Origin: Bradyrhizobium diazoefficiens
Lineage (GTDB): Bacteria; Pseudomonadota; Alphaproteobacteria; Rhizobiales; Xanthobacteraceae
Length of the DNA: 64,000 nt
Reading direction: 5' to 3'
NCBI RefSeq assembly: GCF_018129965.1
Contig: NZ_JAFCKW010000006.1
Coordinates: 186,001-250,000, forward strand
Shown here: positions 44,171 to 54,442 of the stretch, one piece after another
How the letters are laid out: the number at the start of each line of letters is the position of its first letter
How positions within the stretch are numbered: position 1 is the first letter of the stretch
Position numbers and translations under genes: made by a program
The notes under the pieces: generated by a model
What the model was told of the DNA's origin: nothing
Database searches by the model: none
The model's input: only the letters and a program-made list of their open reading frames with translations

Positions 44171-46450
44171 ATGCGCGGGACATACAAGGCCTTCATCTAC
44201 TTTCTTCTGCCGATCCTGTTCGTGGCCGGTGCGCTCACGCCCGTGCGCGCCCAGCAGCAGGAAAAGCGTATCGCGCTCGTGGTCGGCAACGGCGCCTATT
44301 CCAAATCGCCGCTGGCGACCACCGCCAACGACGCCGGGCTGATCGCGCAGACGCTGCAGGCGGCCGGCTTCGACGTGGTCGGCGCACGCGATCTCGACGG
44401 CGAGACGCTGCGCAAGAGTCTTCGCGATTTCATCCAGAAGGCGCAGGCCTCGGGTCCCGGTACGGTCGCGATGGTCTATCTCGCCGGCTATGGCGTCCAG
44501 CTTGCCGGCGAGAACTATTTCATCCCGGTCGATTCCAGCATCACGCGCGATACCGACATTCCGACGGAAGGCTTGCGCCTCAGCGACTACATCCGCCAGC
44601 TCGCCGCCATCCCGCTCAAGGCCAACATCGTCGTGTTCGACGCGGCGCGTGCGCAGCCCTTCATCGAGGGCGGACAGCCGATCGCGAGCGGTCTGGCGCT
44701 GGTCGAGCCGGATCCCAACATGCTGATCGCCTTCAATGCCGCCCCCGGTACGGTGGCGCCCGAGGAACCTGGACCCTATGGCATCTATGCGCAATCGCTC
44801 GCCGAGATGATCCGCACCGGCGGCCTGTCGTTGCCGGAGGTGTTCAACCGCGTTCGCCTGCGCGTCAACGAAGCCTCCAAGGGCGCGCAAGTGCCCTGGG
44901 ACGACCAGAAGGTCGCTGCGCCGTTTTTCTTCTTCGATCGCGCCCCGGACGCGCCGCCGCCGCAATCAACGCCCGAGCAGGTCGCCGCGATCCGCAACAA
45001 GCCGATCCGCGATCTCGGCGTCCAGGACGCCTATGCCGCCGCACTCGAGCGCGACACGCTGCCGGCCTATGAGGAGTTCCTCGCCGCCTATCCCGGTGAT
45101 CCGCTTGCCAAGCGCGTGATGGCCATCGTGGCGGCACGCCGCGAGGCGATCACGTGGCGGCGGACCTATCGCGCCGATACGCCGGACGCCTATTGGTCTT
45201 ATCTGCGCCGCTATCCGCGCGGCCCGCACGCGGGTGATGCGCGGCGCAGACTTGCCATCCTGACCGCGCCGCTCGAGCCACCGCCGACCTTCGCGATGAT
45301 GGAGTACGACGTGCCGCCGCCGCCGCCGGCGGAGGTGGTCTATGTCGACCGCCCCGTGCTCTATTTCAGCGACCCCGATTTCGGCTTCGCCCCGCCGCCG
45401 CCGCCGCCGGTCTATTATCTGCCGCCGCCGCCACCGGATTTCGTGGTGCTGGCGCCGCCGCTCGCCGTCGTCGGGCTGTTCGTGCTGCCGCAGCCGGTGT
45501 TCGTGCCGATCCCGGTGTTCGTCAGGCCGCCGCTCTATGTCGCGCCGCCGCCGAACAACATCATCTTCAACAACATCCATAACACCACGGTCATCAACAC
45601 CGTGATCAACCAGCCGCCTCCCGTGCTGCCAGCCGGCAATGCTGCCGCGGCCGCAGCCATGGCCGCGAACGGACCTGGGCGTCCGAGCGCAATGACGCAG
45701 GTGCCGGCGCCCGTGAAGCAGCAGGCGCAGCAAATCCAGGCCAATCCGAACCAGACTCTCAAGCCGAGCCAGCAAGCCCTCGTCAGCAACCCGACGGCCA
45801 AGCCGGCCTCCATGCTCGTGAAGCCGGTCAATGTTACGCCACAGACAAATACGCCGGCCGGTCACACGCTTCCGGCCCCTGGAACCACGGTCGCACCGGC
45901 CGGGGGCCCCGGGTCGCAGACAGCGCCGAATCGGCCGTCGCTCTCGGCAACGACACCCGCAAATGGCTTGCCGCAAGTTCGTCCCAATGCGGAGACTGCT
46001 CCAGCCAATGCCGCGACCACTCCGCCGTCAAAGCCGGCGGCGGGGCAAACACCGCCAGTCGGGGGGCCGGAGCAGCGTAACAAATCGCTGGCGCATGAGC
46101 CGGCTGTCACCCCGCCGACCACGACCACGGCGCGCAAGCCGGCCGTGACGTCCATAAAGCCGACATCACCGCCGCCAGTCGCTGCGCGCGAGCCGGTCAG
46201 GCCGCAGAATCAGCGGGCCGCGACACCGCCGCCACAGTCCCCAAAGCCGGCGGCGCCGCGCCCTCAGGCCGTCGCGCGGCCGGCGCCTCCGCCTCCGCCT
46301 CCGCCACGAGCCGTGGCACCGCGCCCCGCGCCGCCGCCAGCGGCCCGTCCTGCGCCGCCCCCCCGGGTGGCTGCGGCCCCGCCGCGGCCAGCCCCGCCGC
46401 CGCGCCCCGCGGCCCCCAAAAAATGTCCGCCCAACCAGCCAAAGTGCTAG
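44171..46450 (+). CDS. caspase-fold (C14) pseudoenzyme with long proline-rich tail
   Basis: 759 residues. A signal peptide covers residues 1-28 (ending PVRAQQQ). A caspase p20-like domain at about 32-255 starts EKRIALVVGNGAYSKSPLAT. The catalytic His position, normally in AGHG, is tyrosine (Y107 in YLAGYGVQ), and the Cys position, normally in DACR, is alanine (A159 in VVFDAARAQP). Proteolysis is therefore not expected. Residues about 275-370 hold alpha-helical repeats (AYEEFLAAYPGDPLAKRV, YWSYLRRYPRGPHAG). From about 378 the protein is Pro-rich with VFVPIPVF/FVRPPLYVAPPP segments and ends in a Pro/Ala/Arg tail. It is probably a periplasmic scaffold. It stands alone between carbonic anhydrase and rpsB. 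Confidence 0.88.
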   Translation: MRGTYKAFIYFLLPILFVAGALTPVRAQQQEKRIALVVGNGAYSKSPLATTANDAGLIAQTLQAAGFDVVGARDLDGETLRKSLRDFIQKAQASGPGTVAMVYLAGYGVQLAGENYFIPVDSSITRDTDIPTEGLRLSDYIRQLAAIPLKANIVVFDAARAQPFIEGGQPIASGLALVEPDPNMLIAFNAAPGTVAPEEPGPYGIYAQSLAEMIRTGGLSLPEVFNRVRLRVNEASKGAQVPWDDQKVAAPFFFFDRAPDAPPPQSTPEQVAAIRNKPIRDLGVQDAYAAALERDTLPAYEEFLAAYPGDPLAKRVMAIVAARREAITWRRTYRADTPDAYWSYLRRYPRGPHAGDARRRLAILTAPLEPPPTFAMMEYDVPPPPPAEVVYVDRPVLYFSDPDFGFAPPPPPPVYYLPPPPPDFVVLAPPLAVVGLFVLPQPVFVPIPVFVRPPLYVAPPPNNIIFNNIHNTTVINTVINQPPPVLPAGNAAAAAAMAANGPGRPSAMTQVPAPVKQQAQQIQANPNQTLKPSQQALVSNPTAKPASMLVKPVNVTPQTNTPAGHTLPAPGTTVAPAGGPGSQTAPNRPSLSATTPANGLPQVRPNAETAPANAATTPPSKPAAGQTPPVGGPEQRNKSLAHEPAVTPPTTTTARKPAVTSIKPTSPPPVAAREPVRPQNQRAATPPPQSPKPAAPRPQAVARPAPPPPPPPRAVAPRPAPPPAARPAPPPRVAAAPPRPAPPPRPAAPKKCPPNQPKC

Positions 46451-46474
46451 CGGGCAGGGCGGAAATGCCGGAAT

Positions 46475-46520
46475 GGGCCTTTCGCGGGCGGTAGAAGCCC
46501 CGAAAGGCCCTTATTTTCTT
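46475..46520 (+). terminator. intrinsic terminator after the pseudocaspase gene
   Basis: GGGCCTTTCG (46475-46484) pairs perfectly with CGAAAGGCCC (46501-46510), leaving a 16-base loop, and is followed by TTATTTTCTT. It lies 25 bases after the TAG. It should end the pseudocaspase transcript and insulate rpsB, whose promoter must lie in 46520-46650. Confidence 0.85.
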
Positions 46521-46659
46521 GCTTCTGGCCGAAATGGCGCTATACAGCGCGCCATCTCACACGGAAACATGGCTCACAAGGCCGTCCGGTGGCAGCCGGG
46601 GCGCGAACGCTCCGTTTTGCTCACACGTTTCCGGAGGAACCAACCGGAGAATTAGAACG

Positions 46660-47655
46660 ATGGCACTTCCCGATTTCACTATGCGTCAGCTCCTCGAGGC
46701 TGGCGTGCACTTTGGTCACCAGTCTCACCGCTGGAATCCGAAAATGGCGCCGTTCATTTTCGGCGCTCGCAACAACATCCACATCGTTGACCTCGCCCAG
46801 ACCGTGCCGCTGCTGCACACGGCCCTGCAGGCCGTCAGCGACACCGTCGCCAAGGGCGGCCGCATCCTGTTCGTCGGTACCAAGCGCCAGGCGCAGGACG
46901 GCGTCGCGGACGCCGCCAAGCGCTGCGCGCAGTATTTCGTCAATTCGCGTTGGCTCGGCGGCACGCTGACCAACTGGAAGACGATCTCGGCCTCGATCAA
47001 GCGCCTGCGTCACCTCGATGAGGTGCTCTCCGGCGGCGAGGCCAATTCCTACACGAAGAAGGAGCGCCTGACGCTTCAGCGCGAGCGCGACAAGCTCGAT
47101 CGTTCGCTCGGCGGCATCAAGGACATGGGCGGTCTGCCCGACCTGATCTTCGTGATCGACACCAACAAGGAAGACATCGCGATCCAGGAGGCCCAGCGGC
47201 TCAACATCCCGGTCGCCGCGATCGTCGATACCAACTCCGATCCGAAGGGCATCACCTACGTGGTGCCGGGCAATGACGACGCCGGCCGCGCCATCTCGCT
47301 GTATTGCGATCTGGTCGCCCGTGCCGCGATCGACGGCATCTCGCGCGCCCAGGGCGATTCGGGAATCGACGTCGGTGCCTCCACCCGTCCGATGGTCGAA
47401 GAGCTTCCGGCGGCCTCCTCGAGCGGCTTCCAGGGTCTCGCGGGTCCCCGCGGCACCGCCGACGACCTCAAGAAGCTTCCGGGCGTCTCCGGTGCGATCG
47501 AGAAGAAGTTCAACGATCTCGGCATCTTCCACTTCTGGCAGCTCGCCGAGCTCGATCACGACACCGCGCACAAGATCGGCGAAGAAGTCGGTCTGCCGAG
47601 CCGCGCCGATGCGTGGGTCGCCAAGGCCAAGGCGCTGACCGCGGAAGCGGAATAG
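46660..47655 (+). CDS. rpsB: 30S ribosomal protein S2 (with C-terminal extension)
   Basis: 331 residues starting [20 protein letters not shown], with a CCGGAGAA site just upstream. Core S2 motifs [28 protein letters not shown] and [23 protein letters not shown] are intact. The protein is about 80-90 residues longer than E. coli S2. The extension (from about residue 245) contains [21 protein letters not shown], a helix-hairpin-like segment shared by rhizobial S2 proteins. First gene of the rpsB-tsf-pyrH-frr-uppS-cdsA-dxr-rseP-bamA run. Confidence 0.98.
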   Translation: MALPDFTMRQLLEAGVHFGHQSHRWNPKMAPFIFGARNNIHIVDLAQTVPLLHTALQAVSDTVAKGGRILFVGTKRQAQDGVADAAKRCAQYFVNSRWLGGTLTNWKTISASIKRLRHLDEVLSGGEANSYTKKERLTLQRERDKLDRSLGGIKDMGGLPDLIFVIDTNKEDIAIQEAQRLNIPVAAIVDTNSDPKGITYVVPGNDDAGRAISLYCDLVARAAIDGISRAQGDSGIDVGASTRPMVEELPAASSSGFQGLAGPRGTADDLKKLPGVSGAIEKKFNDLGIFHFWQLAELDHDTAHKIGEEVGLPSRADAWVAKAKALTAEAE

Positions 47656-47726
47656 TCAAACAGAGCGATGGGTTGGCCGGATAAGCTCCGGCCACCATTT
47701 CAGTTGGCGCGAATTCCTGAGATGGA

Positions 47727-47758
47727 CCGCGGCGCGGCAGTTTGATGCCACGCCGCGG
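47727..47758 (+). other. stable hairpin between rpsB and tsf (possible attenuator or processing site)
   Basis: CCGCGGCGCGGCA (47727-47739) pairs with TGCCACGCCGCGG (47746-47758) with one mismatch and a 6-base loop. No T-run follows, so it is not a full terminator. Located 30 bases before the tsf ATG, it could partly terminate transcription, protect the rpsB 3' end, or influence tsf translation. Confidence 0.6.
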
Positions 47759-47788
47759 CAAACCGGCAGGCAAAAAGGATTTTCAACG

Positions 47789-48712
47789 ATGGCAACGATC
47801 ACAGCTGCGATGGTCAAGGACCTGCGCGAGTCGACCGGCGCGGGCATGATGGACTGCAAGGCCGCGCTCACCGAGACCGCAGGCGACATGGAGGCGGCGC
47901 AGGACTGGCTCCGCAAGAAGGGCCTGTCCAAGGCCGCCAAGAAGTCGGGCCGCGTCGCGGCCGAGGGCCTGATCGGCGCGCTCACCAAGGGCAACAAGGG
48001 CGTCGTGGTCGAGGTCAACTCCGAGACCGACTTCGTCGCGCGCAACGGCCAGTTCCAGGGCCTGGTGAAGATGGTCGCCCAGGTCGCCTTCGACGTCGGC
48101 GCCGACGTCGAGAAGATCAAGGCCGCCAAGGTCGGCGACGTCACGGTGGAAGCCGCCATCAATGACGCGATCGCGACCATCGGCGAGAACATGTCGTTGC
48201 GCCGCGCAGCTTCCCTCGAGGTGAGCCAGGGCGTGGTGTCGAGCTACGTCCACGGCGCCGTCGTCGAGGGCGCCGGCAAGATGGGCGTGATCGTTGCGCT
48301 GGAATCGTCCGGCAAGGCCGACGAACTGGCGACGCTCGGCCGCCAGATCGCGATGCATATCGCGGCCACGAACCCGCTCGCGCTCGATCCGTCCGGCCTC
48401 GACCCGGCGGTCGTCAAGCGGGAGAAGGACGTGCTCGCCGACAAATATCGCCAGCAGGGCAAGCCGGAAAACGTCATCGAGAAGATCGTCGAGTCCGGCC
48501 TCAAGACCTATTACAAGGAAGTGTGCCTGCTCGAGCAGGCCTTCATCCACGACACCGGCAAGTCGGTGGCGCAGGCAGTGAAGGAAGCCGAAGGCAAGGT
48601 CGGCGGCGCCGTGAAGATCGCGGGCTTCGTGCGCTATGCTCTCGGCGAGGGAATCGAGAAGCAGGAAAGCGACTTCGCGGCCGAGGTCGCGGCGGCCAGC
48701 GGCAAGAAGTAA
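47789..48712 (+). CDS. tsf: translation elongation factor Ts
   Basis: 307 residues. The N-terminal UBA-like domain has [20 protein letters not shown] (about residues 11-30), followed by the EF-Tu-contact region [15 protein letters not shown] near residue 75. The two dimerisation/core subdomains end [17 protein letters not shown]. It exchanges GDP on EF-Tu. AAAAAGGA lies 9 bases upstream of the start. It follows rpsB as in nearly all bacteria. Confidence 0.98.
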   Translation: MATITAAMVKDLRESTGAGMMDCKAALTETAGDMEAAQDWLRKKGLSKAAKKSGRVAAEGLIGALTKGNKGVVVEVNSETDFVARNGQFQGLVKMVAQVAFDVGADVEKIKAAKVGDVTVEAAINDAIATIGENMSLRRAASLEVSQGVVSSYVHGAVVEGAGKMGVIVALESSGKADELATLGRQIAMHIAATNPLALDPSGLDPAVVKREKDVLADKYRQQGKPENVIEKIVESGLKTYYKEVCLLEQAFIHDTGKSVAQAVKEAEGKVGGAVKIAGFVRYALGEGIEKQESDFAAEVAAASGKK

Positions 48713-48772
48713 GCGCCGGAACGTTCCTTCCGGCGTGCCGCCGGAAGCGGTGCCCGGACGAGGAAAGTGCTC

Positions 48773-49489
48773 ATGACTGATCCGGCTTACCGTCGCGTGG
48801 TGATCAAGCTGTCCGGCGAATATCTCGCCGGACCGCAGGGTTTCGGCATTGATCAGGCGACCATCGACCGGGTTGCCGACGATCTCATCGCGGCCCGCCA
48901 GCTCGGTACGGAAGTCGCCGTTGTGATCGGCGGCGGCAACCTCTTTCGCGGCGTCGAAGTCTCCTCGCGCGGCGTCTCGCGCCCGACCGGCGACACCATG
49001 GGCATGCTCGCGACCATGATGAACTGCCTTGCGCTGGAAGCCACGATCGAGCGCAAGGGCATGCCGGCGCGCACGCTGTCGGCCTTCGTCATGCCCGAGA
49101 TTTCCGAGCTGTTCACCCGCACCGCGGCACACACATATCTCGCCGAAGGCCGGATCGTGCTGCTCGGCGGCGGAACCGGCAATCCGTTCTTTACGACCGA
49201 CACGACCGCCGTGCTGCGCGCCGCCGAGATCGGCGCCCAGGCCGTCCTGAAGGCGACCAATGTCGACGGCGTCTATTCGGCCGACCCGAAGAAGGATCCG
49301 ACCGCGACGCGGTTCGACCGGCTGACCCATTCGCAGGCCATCGAGGGCGGCTACAAGGTGATGGACGCGACCGCCTTCGCGCTTGCCCGCGAGACGTCGC
49401 TGCCTATCATCGTGTTCTCGATCGCGGAGCCGGGTTCGATCGGCGCGATTCTGAGTGGCGGCGGCCACGGAACCATTGTCGCCGGCTGA
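48773..49489 (+). CDS. pyrH: UMP kinase
   Basis: 238 residues from ATG 48773, preceded by GAGGAAAG; the GTG two codons earlier is too close to that site. Amino-acid-kinase fold motifs are visible: [44 protein letters not shown] and [14 protein letters not shown]. It phosphorylates UMP to UDP and is hexameric and GTP-activated in the family. It lies 60 bases after tsf and 68 before frr, the standard order. Confidence 0.98.
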   Translation: MTDPAYRRVVIKLSGEYLAGPQGFGIDQATIDRVADDLIAARQLGTEVAVVIGGGNLFRGVEVSSRGVSRPTGDTMGMLATMMNCLALEATIERKGMPARTLSAFVMPEISELFTRTAAHTYLAEGRIVLLGGGTGNPFFTTDTTAVLRAAEIGAQAVLKATNVDGVYSADPKKDPTATRFDRLTHSQAIEGGYKVMDATAFALARETSLPIIVFSIAEPGSIGAILSGGGHGTIVAG

Positions 49490-49557
49490 CGGCTCATCCG
49501 GAGCGCCCTGAAGGGAAGGGTGCGGAGAGGTCACCGGGATTTTGAAGGAGAAACGTG

Positions 49558-50121
49558 ATGGCCACGGGTAATTTCGACCTCAACGAAGTGAAGCGCCGCA
49601 TGCAGGGCGCCGTTCAGTCCCTCAAGCACGAGCTTGGCGGGCTGCGCACGGGCCGCGCGTCGGGCTCGATGCTCGATCCCGTGCAGGTCGAGGCTTACGG
49701 CAGCCATATGCCGCTCAACCAGCTCGCCACCGTCAGCGTGCCGGAGCCGCGCATGATCTCGGTGCAGGTCTGGGACAAGTCGATGGTCAAGGCGGTGGAG
49801 AAGGCGATCGTCGATTCCAACCTCGGCCTGTCGCCCGCGACCGAGGGCCAGGTGCTGCGCCTGCGCATCCCCGAACTCAACGAGGAGCGCCGCAAGGAAC
49901 TGGTCAAGGTCGCGCACAAATACGCGGAAGCCGCCAAGGTCGCCGCGCGCCACGTCCGCCGCGACGGCCTCGACGTTCTCAAGAAGCTCGAGAAGAATCA
50001 CGAGATGTCCGAGGACGATCAGAAGCGTCACGCCGACGAGGTGCAGAAGGTGACCGACGGCACGATCACCGAGATCGACCAGTTGCTGGCCGCCAAGGAA
50101 AAAGAAATTCTCACCGTCTGA
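49558..50121 (+). CDS. frr: ribosome recycling factor
   Basis: 187 residues from ATG 49558 with GAAGGAGAAA upstream (a GTG lies one codon earlier). It shows the RRF signature [35 protein letters not shown] and the helix-rich ending [18 protein letters not shown]. With EF-G it splits post-termination ribosomes. A gap of 110 bases separates it from uppS. Confidence 0.98.
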   Translation: MATGNFDLNEVKRRMQGAVQSLKHELGGLRTGRASGSMLDPVQVEAYGSHMPLNQLATVSVPEPRMISVQVWDKSMVKAVEKAIVDSNLGLSPATEGQVLRLRIPELNEERRKELVKVAHKYAEAAKVAARHVRRDGLDVLKKLEKNHEMSEDDQKRHADEVQKVTDGTITEIDQLLAAKEKEILTV

Positions 50122-50231
50122 CGCGCGATCGCGCTTCAGCTTGTTGTTTGCCATGATTGTTTCGGAAAACCGCTTCGCACTCAGCGCTCATGGGGCCCTT
50201 CGGGTCCGGATCGTGCTTTAGGGCCGCCTCC

Positions 50232-50990
50232 ATGTCCAACGCCGCCGCGCCCGCCACGGAAGGACCCGACCGGTCCGACGCGCCTGCGCATGTCGCCATC
50301 ATCATGGATGGCAACGGGCGTTGGGCGGCCGCGCGCGGCTTGCCGCGGGCCGAAGGCCATCGCCGCGGTGTCGAGGCCTTGCGCCGCGTGGTGCGGGCCT
50401 CGCACGAACTGGGCATTCGCTACCTCACCATCTTCTCGTTTTCGTCGGAAAACTGGTCGCGCCCGGCGACCGAGATCGGCGATCTCTTCGGCCTGTTGCG
50501 GCGCTTCATCCGCAACGATTTGGCAAGTTTGCATCGCGACGGCGTCAGGGTCCGCATCATCGGCGAGCGCGACGGGCTGGAGGGCGACATCTGCGCGCTG
50601 CTCAAGGAGGCCGAGGAGCTCACGCGCGACAATACGCGTCTCACGCTCGTCGTCGCCTTCAACTACGGCTCGCGCCACGAGATCGCGAAGGCGGCGCAGA
50701 AGCTTGCGCGGGAGGTCGCCGAGGGCAGGCGCGATCCCGAAACGATCGATGCCGAGACGCTGGGGGCGCATCTGGATGCGCCTGACATTCCGGATCCCGA
50801 TCTCATCATCCGCACCAGCGGCGAGCAGCGCCTGTCAAACTTCCTGATGTGGCAGGCCGCCTATAGCGAACTCGTCTTCGTGCCGGTTCACTGGCCCGAT
50901 TTCGACAAGACGGCGCTGGAAGGCGCGATTGCTGAATTCGCAAGGCGCGAGCGCCGCTTCGGCGGTCTCGTGGCGAAAACCGCCTCGTGA
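50232..50990 (+). CDS. uppS: isoprenyl transferase (undecaprenyl diphosphate synthase)
   Basis: 252 residues from ATG 50232 ([15 protein letters not shown]). An in-frame extension upstream encodes an implausible N-terminus and overlaps the intergenic region. The cis-prenyltransferase motif [20 protein letters not shown] contains the catalytic Asp D26, with [24 protein letters not shown], and the C-terminal [24 protein letters not shown]. It makes the C55 lipid carrier for peptidoglycan and LPS. The stop overlaps the cdsA GTG start. Confidence 0.97.
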   Translation: MSNAAAPATEGPDRSDAPAHVAIIMDGNGRWAAARGLPRAEGHRRGVEALRRVVRASHELGIRYLTIFSFSSENWSRPATEIGDLFGLLRRFIRNDLASLHRDGVRVRIIGERDGLEGDICALLKEAEELTRDNTRLTLVVAFNYGSRHEIAKAAQKLAREVAEGRRDPETIDAETLGAHLDAPDIPDPDLIIRTSGEQRLSNFLMWQAAYSELVFVPVHWPDFDKTALEGAIAEFARRERRFGGLVAKTAS

Positions 50991-51829
50991 GCGAACCCGA
51001 CACCGCACCGGCGGGCGCGCCGCCGGCTCCGAGCAATCTGGTGATGCGGATCCTCGCAGCGCTGGTGCTCGCGCCGCTCGCGATTGCGGTGGCCTATGCC
51101 GGCGGCTGGCTCTGGGCGTTTCTCGTCACCCTGGTGTCGATTGGGCTTTTCGCGGAATGGCTGATGGTGGTGGGCGCGGGCTCCGCCGCGCTGACCGCGG
51201 CCGGGACGGTCGTCATCGCCTCCATGGGATTCTGCGTGGCGTTCGGCGCGCTGAAGACCGCGGTCATCACCGGGGTCGTCGGCGGTGCGATCGTGACGCT
51301 GATCGCGCGGGGCAAGTTCGTGTGGGCGGCCACCGGCTTTGCCTATGCATCGGCCGCGTTGCTGGCCTCGATCCTGGTGCGGCAGGATCCGGTCAACGGC
51401 TTTGCTGCGCTGATGTTCGTGTTGCTCGTCGTGTGGGCGACCGACATCGGCGGCTATTTCGCCGGCCGCAGCATTGGCGGGCCAAAACTATGGCCGCGCG
51501 TGAGCCCGAAGAAGACCTGGGCCGGCGCCCTCGGCGGCTTCGTCGCGAGCCTTGCCGTGGCGGGTGGCTTTGCGGCCTGCGGGTTCGGGAAAGCGGTTCC
51601 CCTGCTGCTGGTCAGCGCCGTCCTGTCAGTGGTCTCGGCCCTGGGCGACCTGTTCGAATCCGCCGTGAAACGGCGCTTCGATGTCAAGGATTCCAGTCAC
51701 TTAATTCCCGGTCATGGCGGTCTGATGGACCGGCTGGACGGTTTTGTCGCCGCCATCCTGATGGCATGGATTATCGGCTTCCTCCGCCATGGTGTGCATA
51801 GCGCCGGAAGCGGTCTTATGGTTTGGTGA
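50987..51829 (+). CDS. cdsA: phosphatidate cytidylyltransferase
   Basis: 280 residues from a GTG that overlaps the uppS stop by 4 bases. About eight transmembrane segments are followed by the CdsA signature [20 protein letters not shown] and [12 protein letters not shown] (about residues 224-256) with its conserved acidic residues. It forms CDP-diacylglycerol, the precursor of all phospholipid head groups. The N-terminal 18 residues are Pro/Ala-rich. dxr begins 4 bases downstream. Confidence 0.96.
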   Translation: MSEPDTAPAGAPPAPSNLVMRILAALVLAPLAIAVAYAGGWLWAFLVTLVSIGLFAEWLMVVGAGSAALTAAGTVVIASMGFCVAFGALKTAVITGVVGGAIVTLIARGKFVWAATGFAYASAALLASILVRQDPVNGFAALMFVLLVVWATDIGGYFAGRSIGGPKLWPRVSPKKTWAGALGGFVASLAVAGGFAACGFGKAVPLLLVSAVLSVVSALGDLFESAVKRRFDVKDSSHLIPGHGGLMDRLDGFVAAILMAWIIGFLRHGVHSAGSGLMVW

Positions 51830-51833
51830 GGAT

Positions 51834-53057
51834 ATGAGCGCGGTTCCATTGCGTAACAACAAGGCTGCGGCGACCGCCGTCCGCAGCGTCACGGTTCTCG
51901 GCGCCACCGGCTCGATCGGCGACAGCACGATGGATCTGCTGCGCGCGTCTCCCGAGCGCTATCGCGTCGAGGCGCTGACGGCGAACAGCAATGTCGAGGC
52001 GCTGGCAAAGCTCGCGAAAGAGTTTTCCGCGCGTTTCGTAGCGATCGCCGATACTACCAGGCTCGCCGAATTGAAGGCCGCCCTGGCCGGAACCAGCACC
52101 GAATGCGGCGCCGGCGAAAGCGCGGTGATCGAGGCCGGCGCGCGTCCTGCCGACTGGGTGATGGCGGCCGTCAGCGGCGCTGCCGGATTGAAGCCGGCCC
52201 TGGCTGCGGTCGATCGAGGCGCGCATGTCGCGCTCGCCAACAAGGAATGCCTCGTCTGCGCCGGTGATTTCTTCATGCAGCGCGCGGCCAAGGCAGGGGC
52301 CTGCATCCTGCCGGCCGATTCCGAGCACAACGCGCTGTTCCAGGCGCTCGCCTCGGGCAATCGCGACGAACTCGTCCGCGTCATCATCACGGCCTCGGGC
52401 GGCCCGTTCCGGACCTGGAAACCGGCCGATATCGAGCAGGCCACGCTGGCCCAAGCGCTGAAGCACCCGAACTGGAGCATGGGCCAGAAGATCACGATCG
52501 ATTCGGCCTCGATGATGAACAAGGGCCTCGAGGTGATCGAGGCGTCCTATCTGTTTGCGCTGAGCCTGGACGAGATCGACGTGCTGGTTCATCCGCAGTC
52601 GATTATCCACGGCATGGTCGAGTTCTCCGACTGCTCGGTCATGGCCCAGCTCGGCGCTCCTGACATGCGCACCCCGATCGCGCACTGCCTCGGCTGGCCG
52701 GACCGGATCAAGGGGCCGGCGGCCAAGCTGGACCTTGCCAAGATCGGCCAGCTGACCTTCGAGGCGCCGGATTTCGAGCGCTTCCCCGGCTTGCGTCTGG
52801 CCTACGATTCGCTCCGGACCGGGAAGGGGGCGACCACCGTCTACAACGCCGCCAACGAGGTTGCGGTCGCCGCCTTCATTGCCGGCAAGATCCGGTTCGG
52901 CGCGATCGCGCGGCTGGTCGAGGCGACGCTGGACGACTGGATCCGCGGCGGGAACCAGGCTCCCCTGACGTCCGCTGACGACGCAATCTCTGTTGACCAT
53001 GTTGCACGAAATAGAGCTGCCGCCCTATTGCCTCAAATTGCCTTAAAGGCATCCTAG
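51834..53057 (+). CDS. dxr: 1-deoxy-D-xylulose 5-phosphate reductoisomerase
   Basis: 407 residues from ATG 51834 with a GAGG site 5 bases upstream. NADPH site [18 protein letters not shown]; metal/substrate motifs [35 protein letters not shown] and [14 protein letters not shown]. Second step of the MEP isoprenoid pathway, supplying precursors for UppS two genes upstream. Length is typical. Confidence 0.98.
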   Translation: MSAVPLRNNKAAATAVRSVTVLGATGSIGDSTMDLLRASPERYRVEALTANSNVEALAKLAKEFSARFVAIADTTRLAELKAALAGTSTECGAGESAVIEAGARPADWVMAAVSGAAGLKPALAAVDRGAHVALANKECLVCAGDFFMQRAAKAGACILPADSEHNALFQALASGNRDELVRVIITASGGPFRTWKPADIEQATLAQALKHPNWSMGQKITIDSASMMNKGLEVIEASYLFALSLDEIDVLVHPQSIIHGMVEFSDCSVMAQLGAPDMRTPIAHCLGWPDRIKGPAAKLDLAKIGQLTFEAPDFERFPGLRLAYDSLRTGKGATTVYNAANEVAVAAFIAGKIRFGAIARLVEATLDDWIRGGNQAPLTSADDAISVDHVARNRAAALLPQIALKAS

Positions 53058-53101
53058 ATGGTTCGGGGCCAGGGCCTTGCGGCGCTGGATGAGGGGATTC
53101 G

Positions 53102-54253
53102 ATGATCGACTTTTTCGTCCATAGTTTCAATACGTTGAGCCATGGGCTCCTGGGTTACGCAGTTCCCTTTTTGTTCGTGCTGACGATCGTCGTGTTCTTC
53201 CATGAGCTCGGCCATTTCCTGGTCGCGCGCTGGGCGGGCGTTCGTGTCTTAACCTTTTCACTCGGCTTCGGACCTGAACTGGTGGGTTTCAACGACCGCC
53301 ATGGCACCCGCTGGAAGATTTCGGCGATCCCGCTCGGCGGCTACGTCAAGTTCTTCGGGGACGAGAGCGAAGCCTCGACGCCGTCGTCTCAGACGCTCGC
53401 GGCCATGACGGCCGAGGAGCGCGCCGGCAGCTTCCACCACAAGAAGGTCGGCCCGCGCGCGGCCATCGTTGCGGCCGGACCGATCGCCAATTTCATCCTG
53501 GGCGCGCTGATCTTCGCCGGCATGGCGCTGTACTACGGCAAGCCCAGCACCATCGCCCGCGTCGATGGCGTCGTGGCCGACGGCGTGGCCGCTGCGGCGG
53601 GCTTCAAGATCGGCGACATCGTGGTGCAGATCGACGGCAAGCCGATCGAGAGCTTTGCCGACATGCAGCGAATCGTTGCGATGAACGCCGGTTCGGCGCT
53701 TGCATTCCAGGTCAAGCGGGACGGCGCCATCGTCGCGCTGACCGCGACGCCGGCGCTGCTTGAGCGCAAGGATCCCTTCGGCAACAGCCACCGTCTCGGC
53801 GTGCTCGGGGTCGAGCACAAGGCTCAGGCCGGCGAGGCCTCGACCGCGCCGGTCGGCGTTCTCGAGGCGCTCAAGATCGGGGTCGAACAGGTCTGGTTCA
53901 TCATCACCAGCACCTTCAAGTTCCTGGGCTCGCTGTTCGTCGGACAGGGCAATCCCAACGAGGTCAGCGGCGTGCTCGGCATTGCCAAGATGTCGGGGCA
54001 GGCGGCCAGCGCCGGGTTTCAGTTCGTGATCAATCTCTGCGCGGTGCTGTCGGTGTCGATCGGCCTGCTGAACCTGTTCCCGATCCCGCTGCTGGATGGC
54101 GGACACCTCATGTTCTATGCGGCAGAGCTGGTTCGCGGCCGGCCCTTGTCCGAGCGAACCCAGGAGATGGGCTTCCGAATCGGGCTCGGTCTGGTGCTGA
54201 TGCTGATGGTCTTCGCCACCTACAACGACATCCTGCGGATGGCGGCGTCCTGA
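53102..54253 (+). CDS. rseP: RseP / site-2 zinc metalloprotease
   Basis: 383 residues. The zinc motif HELGH at residues 34-38 lies in the first helix (VVFFHELGHFLVARWAG). One PDZ-like domain is at about residues 125-205 (VDGVVADGVAAAAGFKIGDIV). The third zinc ligand motif is NLFPIPLLDGGHLMFYAAE near residue 325. It performs intramembrane proteolysis of anti-sigma factors in envelope stress and clears signal peptides. E. coli RseP has two PDZ domains; here the region is shorter and only one is evident. It is followed by a 189-base gap before bamA. Confidence 0.95.
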   Translation: MIDFFVHSFNTLSHGLLGYAVPFLFVLTIVVFFHELGHFLVARWAGVRVLTFSLGFGPELVGFNDRHGTRWKISAIPLGGYVKFFGDESEASTPSSQTLAAMTAEERAGSFHHKKVGPRAAIVAAGPIANFILGALIFAGMALYYGKPSTIARVDGVVADGVAAAAGFKIGDIVVQIDGKPIESFADMQRIVAMNAGSALAFQVKRDGAIVALTATPALLERKDPFGNSHRLGVLGVEHKAQAGEASTAPVGVLEALKIGVEQVWFIITSTFKFLGSLFVGQGNPNEVSGVLGIAKMSGQAASAGFQFVINLCAVLSVSIGLLNLFPIPLLDGGHLMFYAAELVRGRPLSERTQEMGFRIGLGLVLMLMVFATYNDILRMAAS

Positions 54254-54266
54254 TAGGGGCTTTTTT

Positions 54267-54301
54267 GTGGCGTTGCTGAGTGGCGTTGCTGATCAGCAAC
54301 G
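54267..54301. repeat. tandem 13-bp repeat merging into an 18-bp palindrome upstream of bamA
   Basis: GTGGCGTTGCTGA occurs twice head-to-tail (54267-54279, 54280-54292). The second copy forms the left half of the perfect palindrome CGTTGCTGATCAGCAACG (54284-54301). A T-run TTTTTT at 54261-54266 precedes it. It may be a regulator-binding site for bamA or part of the rseP terminator. Nothing else in the 54254-54442 gap is recognisable. Confidence 0.6.
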
Positions 54302-54442
54302 TCTTGGAATGAAATGATATTACGGTGTCAGCTGCCGTTTGCGACATCGGGGAAATTGGCTACAAGCGGCGTTGAACTTGGGGAATCTCCCAGACCGGCT
54401 TTGGGGTTGGGTCTGGTACGGAATGATAAGGGCGCGTTGCGC

